Program-made: the position numbers and the translations under genes | Shown here: one piece after another, positions 10,670 to 22,489 of the stretch | Numbering within the stretch: the first letter of the stretch is position 1 | Layout of the letters: every line of letters begins with the position of its first letter | Notes under the pieces: generated by a model | Told to the model about the DNA's origin: nothing | The model's database searches: none | What the model saw: only the letters and a program-made list of their open reading frames with translations | NCBI GenBank assembly: GCA_002914805.1 | Contig: JXTB01000035.1 | Coordinates: 1,476,866-1,540,865 of the forward strand | DNA from: Parasponia andersonii | Taxonomy: Eukaryota > Streptophyta > Magnoliopsida > Rosales > Cannabaceae | Direction: 5' to 3' | DNA: 64,000 nucleotides

Positions 10670-11330
10670 GTGCTCGAGTTAAGTGGCAGTAAGAAAACAA
10701 GTCCAACCAACATCCACGTAGATGTGGTACATTCTACCTTCCAATACGATCTAGAAGCACGTGTAAATTTTAATTTTTTCATTTTTTTTATATCTTATCC
10801 CCATTTACTTTTTCCCTCTTTGGTGGCCTTGCTGACGTGTCAATTGGCTTTACTTGGATAGAGATAAAGGGAAGTTACCAGGATAGTACCGAAATTGCCA
10901 AATCACACTCCTTCCGTGCTCACTTTTTCAAAAGAACAAAATAATAAATAAATAAATTTGGAATAATCGTCTTTAGAAAATTATACAAAAGTAACGGTTT
11001 ATGGTGGTGATCCACGTGGTTCCATTCCCTTCACATTCGGTGGCCGTTACGGTCATTACTTGTCATGTCTCTGCTGCGCATGCGGTCAAATATCCAAACA
11101 ACAAAAGATACCACCATTGGGATTGCGCCACGACACAGTTCACTCACCCACCAGATCTCACCTCCGTTGATTGGAGAAGCCACGTCACCGTAACATTAAA
11201 AGGGACATGTGGGCTAGGGACTGGTGGGGGACTCGGTGACCTACACAAGTCGGAAGGAGTGACCCAATCGAGACACGCGTTTCAACTTTAAAGACTAAAT
11301 TGCCCTTATTTGGCACGTGTCGTATTATTA
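10670..11330. promoter_or_regulatory. GC-richer island with three G-box cores, possible distal regulatory block
   Basis: CACGTG occurs at 10758-10763, 11013-11018 and 11314-11319, with further ACGT cores (for example GCTGACGTGTC near 10830 and CCACGTCACC near 11180). The block is less AT-rich than its surroundings, and its 96-codon open frame (11001-11291) shows no recognisable domain. It sits about 1.7-2.4 kb upstream of the NAC start. Regulatory function is inferred from motif density only. Confidence 0.3.
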
Positions 11331-14300
11331 TTAACTTTTTTTTGAAACACCCTATTATTCGTAACTTGATATGATATGGTAGTACAAATTATTGGAAGTT
11401 GAATATATTTCGCTAGTAAATTAGCTGGCTTCGAGACTAGATTTTTGTCCCTCTTTAAAGACTTACTCTTACGACCCAAAATGGTCAAATGAATATACGA
11501 AAGTGTTGATATGTCCCAATTAACCCCAATGATTTTTTTTTTTTCCCTTAGTCCTTTTTATGAGTGGGTATTTTTTTAATTTATTTTTGAAAGAGTGAAT
11601 TGTTTTTTTCTTATCTTGTTTGAAGAAGTCAATTACTTGGACCTGTTACCTTGTGGTTTCAAGTTATCTTTAAGTGATGTCAAATGTTTATACACTACCT
11701 ATTTTGCAAAAGATTTTTTAAGAAATGGAATTAAAAGAAATTAAAAGCTACAGTAGTTTTAGAATCATCGCGGAAGTTTCCATAGTTTTGACAGTTGTGC
11801 ATCACTTTCACATTTCAGAGATATTAGATATAGTGGGTAATGGAGGCTCTTGTTAAGGATGGCAGCATTAGTTAATGAATCATAGTTTTTTTTTTTTTAA
11901 TGCCCCCATAAGGAATACCTTTAAAAAAAATGAAAATACGATAAATATTGTTTGGTTTTTTTTAAAAAATACACTAACAGACTACTTATTTTACCCCTAT
12001 ATCAGGTAAAAGGTATTCGTTTGATGACCAAATTCTCAATGGCCTTACTAAACTATACAGTATATATACTTATATAATACTAGTCTTATTTCCAAAGACT
12101 ACTTTTTTTTTTTAAATTCCCTCTAATTAAAAACGAATAAAAATAAATTATACGAAAAACATCTTTATTTAGGGTCATCAATTTTTTATTCGATACAACG
12201 ATATGACTTAAAAAGGACTCAAAATAAGCAGGGATGCAAGTAATCCATTTAGTTTCCTCGTGAATTTTGGATTAACACATGTATCACTTACAATAAACAG
12301 GTGTGTTTTGGATCAACCTGTTAACCCTATCATTTTCGTATCATATCAATACGACAATAATACGATATATTTAGTGATATTTTAAATATGATTTTAATTA
12401 ATCCTAAATATATTTTCATATATAAAATTGAATTAATTAGTACATAATCGTATTAAATTAGAGTAACCGTATCAATTTTAAATAATCATATTAAACGGAT
12501 TATAATATGATATATTACACATTTATTAAATAGGTTATATGTGTCATAATATATAATACATATATCAATCATGTCATGTTAAAGATTAATCATGTCGTAT
12601 TCAGATTGAGGTGTTATCGTATTATTTTATAATCATATCGATCCGAATACGGCACGATAATACGAATTGCCAATTCTATCTTTATTGTACCATTTTGTTA
12701 GTCTTTTAGCACTTTTGACATGATTTTGCAAACTCCTTAGAAATACATTTCCAAAACCAAAAGGGTAAAGCGGGTATTTCGTTAAAATCGTGGGAATATT
12801 TGTTTTATTTTCGCATAATAAATTTAACTTGGATATATTAACAATAAGACCTTAAATTATGAAGCTAATAGGATACGCAGTTTTATATTTATATTATTAT
12901 CATTAGTTGCATGCTAATTTGATCGGTAATTATACTCTATTTTAATATTTAGTATTAAAATTTATAATTTTCAGCACCGGTAATAATAGCAAAAACAAAA
13001 CAAAGACTTTTAAGCTATATGACTTTAAATGAAATTTTCAGTTCAGTAACATTTTAAAACTTGTATTTAGTTCACTAGCCTTCTCTCTACTGAAATTATG
13101 TACTCCCATTATATGCCCCTTTTGCAAAAACTTGAAAATTATCTCAAATTTTTCTTTTGAAAAATGAATATTTGATGTATGAGCAAAGTTAAAATTTTCT
13201 TTATAATATTTATTTTTCAAATTTGGCAGGTTTAATTGAAATTAAGCCTAAAAATGATGATTTTTGTCATAAAAATCGTGACTTTTCGATCTGAAAATTG
13301 TTTGGCAAAAATTTCTATCAAACTCAATTGGTTCATTCAGACTCGACTAGGTCCAACCCAACTAAACTCAATTGAACTCCATTAGGGTATTTTGAGTTTT
13401 TCCACTCTATGTTAGCCAAAAAAAAAAGTTTAAAGAAAATTAAAAGAAAAAAAAAAGATGAGATTACTATTCAGAAGAGGGGTTGGGAGAAGGTTATTGA
13501 AATTATTTTTGGAACTATAAGTAATGTCATTCTCACTCGGAAGCTCTTATATAAATTAAAATTTGTCAATCAAGTGAAAAAAAAAAAAAAAAAAGACTAA
13601 TTAGAACGTACATTTGAGAGTCCTTCGTCGAGTTTTATCAATCCCTATCCCTGTGTCACGCCACTCGGTATGTGGTTAACGTGACATACATACATGATCA
13701 TGATCATGAATGATACCCTGATCACATATCACGTCGACCGAATAAATTGAAACAGTACTCTATTCATATGATGGCTTCCAATGGCAGCCGCAAAAAGGCC
13801 AAAGCAAACTTAAGTGATGGGTGCAACATTTTATCAAATAGAAATAAAAATTGACGGTGAAATATTTCTAATGCTACAAAAACACATACTTCATTAAAGA
13901 ATTCATTATTTAAATCAAATGAATAAAATAAAAATTTAAAAGAGTAGGCAGTACTGTCCGTCCTTACTATGAAATACAAACAAAGAACGGTTCTGGATCA
14001 ATAGAGACATCCATTGAACTCAAACAATATTGATCAGTAAAAAGTAATATTAAAGGACATTATATATATATATATAATTAATTAAAGGGAACTTTAATTT
14101 GTTTGATATGAACAAGAACGTCGAAGATGCATTTGTCAAACTCTTTTTAAACTAGTGGGGGTTCTGCATGCATGATAACTAGGTAGTACTAAGCATTATA
14201 ATTTTGTTTTGTTTGGTTCACCATTTGTACGAACATATTTAAATAAAAATTATGAAATATATTAATATAATTAAAATAAGATATATTTTAAATAAAATAA

Positions 14301-15930
14301 AATAAAATAAGTTATAATTAAAATACATGTAAAATATTAGAATGGATGGTTTAAAAATAAACAAAAAGAATTGAATTATTAAAGTAAACATTTATTCTAA
14401 ATTTTTTAAATTTTATTTTTATTCTAAGACATAAAAAACAAAAAAATTGATTGAAGTAAACATTTATTCTAAATTGTTTTTAGATGAATGGAATAAAATT
14501 GTTGAACCAGACCATATATATATATATACGTAGTAATACAGTTCTATTTGTTATATAATTTAAGTATTAATAGCAATTAATTAATAGTTTAATACTTTTT
14601 ATACTATGTTTTAATTAAACAATTACAGCATTAAAAGAATAAAAAGAAATAAAATCAAAGACTCGGTGATGACGAGTGTGCTGAACATTCGAATGTGGCT
14701 AACAAACATCACATCAGGAGAGTCAATTTACATAATTGTCCCCACAGTGAGTGTTAGTGGGTCTGGGCCTTGGGGTCTTTTTCTTCATTCTTACTTGTAA
14801 TTAATTAATTTGGATAAAGAGCAAGTGGGGTTAGTTGGTCACGCCTATAGCAGTTGGGTCCAAAATTCAAATTTAACATTACCATTAGTCAGAGAGACCA
14901 GAGAGTAAATTGCATGTCCAAGTGAATTGAACACGTTTTTCTTTTTAATTTTGTCAAAATATCTGACTCTTTATAAGCTTTAGCATAGCTTTCTCTCATA
15001 TGAATTTTGAAAAAGAAGAGGCCGACATCTTCAGTCCCAGCGGCGGCAATCCCACTTGGGTTCTTAGCCGCCAATTTGTCCAATTCCGTTGTTCCATTTT
15101 ATTCCACATACAATACAATTTATTGTTCAAATTAATCATATTTCAATGGTAGCAGGGGTCATTTTCTGTTGAATAATATTTATTATACGTTAATGGGCAA
15201 AAGCGTCTATTTAGAACAAAAGTTTCTATCAAATCAGGATTTTAAGTTTTTAGTGGATCATATGAATCATTAGGGATGTATTTCTCAATGAGTGAACCAT
15301 GTGAGTATGCATCATTGTGTGTGTTATAAGACCGTTGTCATTTTAGTCGTGGTCTTAAAAATCATGAGACTCAAATGGTTATCACATTTAAAATTGAGTG
15401 AGGAGAGCATCATAAATTCCCCATTTTCAAACGAAAAAAAAGACATGTGATATAACAAAATTACTTCTGTAAAATTAACGTTCAAAGTCATGATCAAAAG
15501 TCCATGAACTTTCTTTTTTTTTTCCTAAAAATATTCTTGAACTTTATTTTGTTCCACCAATGGTTCCTAAATCTTTCTGTCCATCCAAATATTTAACAGT
15601 TAAATTTGAAGGCAATATATGTAAGAATTTCACCAAGAAAAACCTAAAAATTGAGCAAAATTGCTTATAATCACAAAAAAAAAAAGAAAAAAACCCGAAG
15701 CTCATGTATTATATAAAGCCAAATAAATTATTAAATCAGTGGTAACATGTCACAACCTTAATTTTTCGAAGGTGATGAGGAATGGGCTTTATGGATTGAC
15801 CTGCTATTTGTGATCTACAGTGGTGGTGCTCTTCAACGGTGTCTAAATAATCTGTGGCAAAAGGGTAATTTAATTTTGTCATTTATGAAATTTTAGTCAA
15901 CACATAACAGTAATAAGACAATTTAAAGCT
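11331..15930. other. Gene desert, AT-rich
   Basis: No gene was recognised on either strand. 12240-12690 looks like a decayed copy of a dispersed repeat with many ATACGA/TACGAT units (see separate entry). 14210-14520 is low-complexity ATAAAAT sequence. 13409-13600 and 13764-13979 are open only because of A-rich or T-rich sequence. Confidence 0.55.
12240..12690. repeat. Decayed dispersed repeat (TACGA-rich)
   Basis: The stretch contains recurring words such as CGTATCATATC, AATACGA and ATACGATAT. It ends AATACGAATTGCCAATTCTA, a wording common to dispersed repeats in plant genomes; similar wording occurs at 62495-62530. Boundaries are approximate and family assignment is uncertain. Confidence 0.35.
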
Positions 15931-15939
15931 TACTAGAAT

Positions 15940-16318
15940 GGTATATCCGCACAAAAAAATAAAAAAAATCCTGAAATTTGGTATTTTACAATTTAAATCT
16001 TAAAGTTTAAATTCTGTAAAATAATATCCTGAGATTATGAATTTCTGAAATTAATACTCTGGACAGATTTTTTGACCCATTTTAAAAACGAAAAAATAAT
16101 AATATCTAACATTAAAATTAGATTAATCTATATTATTCATTTTAATTTTAAAGATATTATTGTATTTTATCAGTTAAAATTATCCAAAAAGTCAACCCAA
16201 TGTATTAATTTTTAGAAATTTTTAATCTCATTATTTTGCAGAGTTCAAACTTCAGGATTTAAATTGCAGAACACTTAAATCTCAAGGTATTTTTTTTTTG
16301 CAGTTTTGCAGTTATCCC
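15940..16318. mobile_element. Mutator-like MITE with long terminal inverted repeats and 9-bp target duplication
   Basis: The left arm begins GGTATATCCGCA and the right arm, read in reverse complement, begins GGGATAACTGCA. The arms stay alignable for roughly 130 bp, sharing words like CAATTTAAATC and TAAAATAAT. The element is flanked by TACTAGAAT (15931-15939) and TATTAGAAT (16319-16327), a 9-bp duplication with one mismatch. Long inverted repeats plus a 9-bp duplication are the signature of Mutator-superfamily elements. No transposase is encoded in its 379 bp. Confidence 0.75.
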
Positions 16319-16327
16319 TATTAGAAT

Positions 16328-17940
16328 TTAGGATAATAGGACTATAGATAGATCTAATTTAACACAATACGACTATAGATTTAGATTTATAGTGTTTTTA
16401 GTACATACAGATTTAAATTTGTGATAATTTTAGTTTTTACTTAGTATTTTTTCTTTTAGTAGTATAATTATTATTCAGATTTATATCATTTATGATTCAA
16501 ATCTAGCGAGATTTTTTTTTTACTATTGCAGATCAGATTTTACATAAATTCTTATGATGAATCAATTAAAAGTCTCAATTCAAACAACGAAGAATAGAAA
16601 TGAGCTATTAATAACCTGTAATATATTCTTCACCATGTTTTTCTCTAAAATTATTGACAGAGATTGATTTTGCTCCGATATTTTTGAAAGTTTTTTATCT
16701 TTAAGTTTATGAATCAATTTCTAATTCTCGTTGTAAAAGTTATAATGTAACCTGATATGTTATTTTAACTCTTCTTTGTGTTCAATGAAATTATTTCTTA
16801 TTTAAAAAAAAAAAAAGACTAAACTGGTTTAGTCTGAACGGATTACTTTCCTACTCACGAAATTTAATATATTTGTTGCTTTAGTTTGTGTACCATTGAT
16901 TTGCCCTTAACAGCCCATTGATGTCTAGATTGTGAACTAGTAATTATTCAATTTCTTTTGTCATTTTGTGAAAAAGGATATGTTCGACGTGCACTGATAC
17001 GGTCGATGTCTTTCCACTTTCATGCTTCAATTAGAATATAATTTTTTTAAGTTTAATAGAATATAATTGATAAATATAGTATTGTCAGTGTATAGTATGT
17101 CGTTGGTTTGATATATCTTTGTAACATAAACCGTTGTGCGCGGAGACAATGGGAGCTGGGAGATGGAACTTCTATGAGAGCCAGGGAAGGTGCATCTAAT
17201 GGCGGCTGGGATTAGACTTTGAAAGTTTAATGTTGTTTGTTGACGAGTTTTAGATTTCTTTTAATTTGTCTTATTGGTTTGTGTGGTGCAAAGAGTAGTA
17301 CAAAGTTTCTTAATTTTTTTAAATCAATAAATTATAAAAAAAATGTTGAAACGTTCATCGTTTTATTGTTTATATATTATGTCTGTCATGTAATTAATTA
17401 AATTCCCATTGTTGTGGACGAAAGAATCAAACGTTATTTAGTATTAGAGCAGAAAAGGCAGCTTCAAATGGTTTCTTTTGCTTGCAATTCAAGTTTTGAT
17501 ATCTCTTGTATTCTTCTTTATCTTTTATTCTTGATGACCAAATTCCAAAGCAAATTAATCAACTGGCAACCACTCACAAGGGTTATTCTGATAAGTTTCA
17601 GCCTCCACAGAAAAGTGGGAAGCAGACTCTTTTTAACTTATACATTATAGATAACATAGAATATTGATATATTTTAAAAAAATGACTAAAAACCAACCGA
17701 TAGATGGGTGAACGGATGGCAGTATAGTCATTTAATGCTATACTTTTTTGGATCATGTGAAGAAAAAGGTGGTTTCATGCTTAATTAGGGATAATGCATG
17801 ATTGGCGCAGTTCAAACTAGTGCAAGAGGCAGGAATATGTTAGTGAAAAAAGAAAATATAATTGCAAAGTAGTCTCTCTCTCATTTTTTTCTTTTGAACT
17901 GTATAACTTTTGAATGAGCAGTTAATAGAGAAGGAAAATG
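16328..17940. other. AT-rich intergenic stretch, no gene seen
   Basis: Nothing recognised. The open frame 17414-17650 has no recognisable domain and lies in AT-rich sequence. Confidence 0.55.
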
Positions 17941-18074
17941 TTGGGTACCATTTTATGTCAATGGAATAGAATGAAATGAAAATATTCTAAAATGATTTAA
18001 TTTTATTATTTAGTTTGAAAATCTAGATAAGAAAAGTTTTTAAATTAGAATAAAATATGGTGGAATTTTAAGAT

Positions 18075-18760
18075 AGAATGGAATACTATTTAATAAATAA
18101 ATAAATGAAATAATAAAGAAAGTAAAATAATTCTAAATATAAATAATTTAATAAAATAATAATTTAATTAATAAAAAATATTTAATAAAATAATTTAATG
18201 AAACAATAAAATAAAATAATTCTAAATATAAAATAATTTAATAAAATAATACTTTAATTAATAAAATAACTTTATAAATTAAAATAATGCTAAATGTAAA
18301 AAATTAATAAAATAAAAGAATGCTTTACTTAATAAAAATAATTTAATAAATTTTAATAAAATAATAATTTAATTCATAAAAATAATTGATAAAATAATTT
18401 CAAAATTATAAAATAAAATAATTCTCTATGTAAAATAATTTAATTAATTAAATAATTTAATGAAATAATAAAATAAAATAATAATAAATGTAAAATAATT
18501 TAATAAAATAATAATTTAATTAACAAAATAAAATAATGATAAATGTTAAATAATTTAATTAATAAAATAATTTTAAAAATAATAAAATAAAATTATGCTA
18601 AATGAAAAATAATTTAATAAATAATTTAATTTAATGCTAAATATAAAATAATTTAATTAATAAAAAAATTTAATAAGATAGTATAATGCTAAATTTAAAA
18701 TAATTTAATGAAATCATTAAATGCTAAATTTAATTTAAAATAATTAAAATGAAAAATATT
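18075..18760. repeat. AT-only degenerate tandem array
   Basis: About 690 bp built almost entirely from the words AATAATTTAAT, TAAAATAAT and ATGCTAAATGTAAAAT in varying order. C and G are nearly absent. The array is bordered by GGAATAGAATG-type sequence on the left (from about 17955) and by CCATTCTTTT and ACCAAACGATCC on the right (to about 18940), so it may be the expanded interior of an old fold-back element. Confidence 0.65.
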
Positions 18761-18949
18761 TTTGTCATTATTCAACTAATTCCATTCTTTTTCACAATTA
18801 ACCAAATATAAAAATATTCATTTAGTTACTAATTTCACTACTTCAACCAAACAACATAATTACATTACCATTCTTTTCCATTCAATTATAATTACTATTA
18901 TCGTTATATTACCATTCCACCGTTACAACCAAACGATCCTAAGTGTTTA

Positions 18950-19950
18950 ATAATTAGTACCTCAAGTAACAGAATTGCTCTCCATAGTATTTGCTCCAAA
19001 GAGTCTAATAACTGGAACACGTTCGAGAACAAACATCAAAAAAATATATATGTTTGCAAAGAGTTTCACTTAGCTAAGTCTGGCTACTAAGAAACACTTC
19101 CAAAAGGTCTAATTAATTTTCCTAATATCTGGGAGGGATAAAAAAAGTACGAGTACTGCACTGGATACTATATTAATTGAGTTTTGTAGCCTATGGCTAT
19201 AAATAGTTACAATGTTGAATGCCAATGATGACATTCCTTCAATTTACTTGAGAGGTTGATTACGACATTAATGAATTCAACTATATTACCTTGTACAATT
19301 AGGTAACTCAAGTAAATTAGCAAGTTATGCACGCAACTAACTCCAATACATGTGCTATATATATAGCTAGCCTTTAGCTGATCAGCTTCATATGTATCCA
19401 AGCATGTAATATTTAGATGTGTATATATATGATCATAATATCTTCATGTCATGTCATGAATCCAAAACTTTTTTTTTCATGACTCAACAGATCTAGTATA
19501 GTGCTAAATAAATCCCTTTACTTGAATTAGCTAGATTACCTTTTATCTTCTACAGATTTGTTTTAATGCAGCGCTCCATAATGTCTAATATTTTTTTTTT
19601 CTTTTAACAAGATAATGAATGTAAAAATGGTACTGGGCTCCATCGTCCAAAATTAATAAAACAGAAAATCACAAATAAATTATATTTAATTATATATAGA
19701 TGATGAACTGTGTTCATAAGACTCGAGAATTTATATACAAAGCCATATATTGAGAGCCAACCTCAAATAGTTCATCATTCTGTTTGTTTCTTCCATTTTC
19801 ATTCGAAATCATTAATTAAAGACCTATAATTAATTATTTTTTCATTAACAAGTATATATTAGAAACAATCAATTAATCAAATAAATTAATATGAGTCACA
19901 ACAAGAAACAAGAACTAACAAATAACAGTATTATATTAATATTAAAACTC
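18950..19950. other. Intergenic, probable 3' flank of the RING gene
   Basis: No gene recognised. The stretch is AT-rich. The last few hundred bases before 19957 would contain the 3' UTR of the minus-strand RING gene. Confidence 0.5.
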
Positions 19951-19956
19951 CCAAAT

Positions 19957-20712
19957 TTAACAACCATTCTTGGCGTTAATACTCTTATTATTAGGGTGGG
20001 ATGAGGATGAAACTTCAGAGCTGCAAATAGGGCAACACTTCTTAATCCGAAGCCACTTGCTTATACACTCGGAATGATAAGGATGTTCACATGGAAGCGC
20101 AACCAACGACTCTCCATCTTCATACTCAATCTGGCAAATCACACACCGATCAATACCACCAGGACTACTCTTGTTAATGATCTCATGATCATGATTAAGC
20201 GGTGATTTACTACTAAAAATAATTGGATTCAAACACAAAGAGATTTCAATCGGAGAAAGCCCTCTCTCCTCCACTCCTATAAACTCTCCCAACGCAATCA
20301 ACTCCTCGTAAGTCAACTCGTCCACATCCAATTCATCATCATCATCATCGTCGTCGTCGTCGTCGTTATATTCCTCCATATCTTCGTCTTCCTGGTCGTC
20401 TAGAAACCCTAGTTCGGCTTCGAAGAAAAACTCGTAGTCTTCCTGATTGTAGTCGTAAGTACTGGAGTCTTCGCTCGTGATAGAAGCCGAATTAGTATTA
20501 TTAGCTTCGCGGTCTTCTTGATCAAAATCGGTCCCGCTTTCGATGGTTTCGAGCGTAGTAGTGAAGGGGGCGGCGGGGGACGACCTCTCTTGTCCCTGCG
20601 AGGCCATGGCTAGTGCGAGGTCGGACTCGGCTTGGCGCCCGCGGGTGAAAGGGATTCTCTGGCCGGGATTATTATTAGGCTGTTTTGTAGCTTGATCATT
20701 GTCGTCGGCCAT
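19957..20712 (-). CDS. RING-H2 E3 ubiquitin ligase, BIG BROTHER-like
   Basis: One uninterrupted frame encodes 251 aa from the ATG at 20712. Residues 190-230 form a RING-H2 finger: CVIC, then CEHPYHSEC, then CCPIC, giving C-x2-C-x14-C-x-H-x2-H-x2-C-x10-C-x2-C. Just upstream is the segment LTYEELIALGEFIGVEERGL, typical of BIG BROTHER and related ligases that limit organ growth by ubiquitination. The middle of the protein is very acidic, with a run of ten Asp encoded by ATC/GTC-type triplets (plus strand 20333-20366). The N-terminal half is low-complexity. An in-frame ATG at 20871 would add 53 residues, but these are Lys/Arg-rich and look like 5' UTR, so the inner start was chosen. BIG BROTHER itself has introns in Arabidopsis, so this may be an intronless relative. 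The substrate is unknown. Confidence 0.88.
   Translation of the reverse strand: MADDNDQATKQPNNNPGQRIPFTRGRQAESDLALAMASQGQERSSPAAPFTTTLETIESGTDFDQEDREANNTNSASITSEDSSTYDYNQEDYEFFFEAELGFLDDQEDEDMEEYNDDDDDDDDDDELDVDELTYEELIALGEFIGVEERGLSPIEISLCLNPIIFSSKSPLNHDHEIINKSSPGGIDRCVICQIEYEDGESLVALPCEHPYHSECISKWLRIKKCCPICSSEVSSSSHPNNKSINAKNGC
20333..20366. repeat. Coding trinucleotide repeat (poly-Asp) in the RING gene
   Basis: TCATCATC units followed by GTCGTCGTC units, read on the minus strand as GAT/GAC codons for Asp. Such a tract can vary in length between alleles. Confidence 0.8.
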
Positions 20713-21245
20713 CGGATTCTTAGAAACTGTACGGAAAATTAGGGTGGAGATCACCAATTCTTCAAAGGTATATGATGAGAGAAGGGTTAGGGAGAGATGT
20801 TGTGGTTTGTTCTTTTTTCTTTTTCTTTTTCGAGGCTTGATTGGAGTGGAAGCAACCCAATTGGAAAGCAATGGGGGAAAAGGAAAAGAATTCTTATGAA
20901 TTTCAATTTCTTCTCATAATGGTTCTAGATTCTAGATAGCTAATTGGCTAAGTAGTAGTACTACCTCAAGAATTCAAAAGTCCATGGAGAAATATAATAG
21001 TTTTTAAGGTTTTCTTTATGGGGAAGGTAAGCTTTGACGCGAGGCAATGGTGATAAATATATTAGGTGTCATATAAGCTACAACTTTATTCCAATTTTCA
21101 AACTTTGACATTAAGATTTCAATGTTTTTAATAGTAACTTGCTCCATCTTTTAGGTAACCAACCACACGGCTCGGTCAACAAAATTCTGCGTACATGTCC
21201 AAGTGGTTTATATTCATATATGAGCGTGGGCCATGATATAAATGT

Positions 21246-21247
<2 letters not shown>

Positions 21248-21301
<54 letters not shown>
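21248..21301. repeat. TA microsatellite, about 27 units
   Basis: Uninterrupted TA tract of about 54 bp, directly abutting a MITE copy on its right side. Confidence 0.95.
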
Positions 21302-21304
<3 letters not shown>

Positions 21305-21497
21305 CACCGATATGATATGTATGAATATTAATTTGGTCAATAAAAATTTAGCAGGTATATTTTTTTATTATAAAAAATAAGAGAAAGAAAGAGTATTAAT
21401 GATGTACGTCTTTTAATGTACTTCATTATAGACATTGAATCACTATTAAATGGTGATCCAACGGCTAAAAAAAAAATACTTATTGAATTGACAACCT
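21302..21497 (-). mobile_element. TA-associated MITE, copy A
   Basis: In reverse complement it matches the copies at 23433 and 23683: it starts AGGTTGTCAATTCAATAAGT, has GTTGGATCACCATTTAATAG and AAGACGTACATCATTAAT inside, and ends at GGTGCTC. It lies between TA tracts on both sides. No coding capacity. Confidence 0.7.
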
Positions 21498-22065
21498 ATA
21501 TATATATACTATGTATTATGAATAGAGCAAGAGAGAGAGATTTCAAGGTTTGTCAAGGATAAGTTTGGAGGTCATGTGAAACTAATTAATTTTATGTTTG
21601 GATTTTTCTTTAATTTCTAAATTAAGAAGAAGCAAATCATTTTCGTTGATATATATGTATATCAAATCGGTGGTTTAGTACACTTTCGTATGAGAGGGAA
21701 AGGCTTGTCGTGTCTTCTCTTACTTCATATTCAAGTGAAACACACACTTCAAAATTTAAGTAGCTAGGTAGCTTGTGGTGCAGGTAAATACTATTGTTCC
21801 TAACTGTTTTTTTTTCCTAATAATTAAATATGGTACGACAAAGGTGCAGAAATTGAAAGGGATGGAGAAATTTTTGTTTTTAGTTTTGAAATCCACAAAG
21901 TAGCAATAGATAAACCGTTTATTTCTCTTGAACATGGTAACACTTGTTTTCCAAGTTTAAAAATATACAAAAATGCTATGTGATATACCATAAATAGTGT
22001 TTTTACAATAAATCTATACCTCTATTGTAATACTGATTTTGATGTTAGCTCTAAAACATGAAGAG

Positions 22066-22485
22066 TCACCGCCTTCTTCGATGAACTCTTCCCTTATGGA
22101 TTGTGCCTTTTCGAACAAACTTTGAGGTTCTAATCACTCTAATGGCTTGATCTCCGGAAGCATGATGATGATCACGATGATCACCAAGCTTGATTAAGTT
22201 TCTTCGATTGTCATTATAACCCAAATCTCTAGTACTTATCCCAGCTCCAATAACACTATAACCCCTGGGCCTTAACGACTTCCTTAATTGGGCGCTTTTG
22301 TAATCCCTCTTCCGACAAGGTAGTAACGACCTATTTTTAATTTTCTTGTGGTAATTAAAATCATTATAACACAAAATTTTCTCGTCTTGATCATCATCTT
22401 CTTCAAAACTACTTTTATCGAAGACTTCGAGGTCCATAATCCGTTGTCGTTTCCTTCTTTTGACCGCGAATGAAATTTGACCCAT
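22066..22485 (-). CDS. Unrecognised small basic protein (doubtful)
   Basis: An ATG-to-stop frame of 139 codons. The product is strongly basic (many Arg/Lys, ends VHRRRR) with an acidic patch EEDDDQDE near residue 28 and a HRDHHHASGD segment near residue 103. No domain was recognised. The region is somewhat less AT-rich than its flanks. There is no visible second exon or clear promoter. It may be a lineage-specific small gene, a gene fragment or chance. Confidence 0.3.
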   Translation of the reverse strand: MGQISFAVKRRKRQRIMDLEVFDKSSFEEDDDQDEKILCYNDFNYHKKIKNRSLLPCRKRDYKSAQLRKSLRPRGYSVIGAGISTRDLGYNDNRRNLIKLGDHRDHHHASGDQAIRVIRTSKFVRKGTIHKGRVHRRRR

Positions 22486-22489
22486 AAGA

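Larger units (their letters stand above)
20900..22060. other. Intergenic, upstream of the RING gene
   Basis: Contains the RING promoter region, the TA microsatellite and one MITE copy listed separately. No further gene was seen. Confidence 0.55.

Noticed and set aside
11001-11291. 96-codon ORF in the G-box island
   Set aside because: No domain, no splice or promoter context, and several CACGTG motifs inside it point to regulatory rather than coding DNA.
13409-13600. Lys-rich 63-codon ORF
   Set aside because: Produced by poly-A runs; no other support.
14889-15083. 64-codon minus-strand ORF starting MDKLAAKNPSG
   Set aside because: Short, no recognised family, no exon partner nearby.
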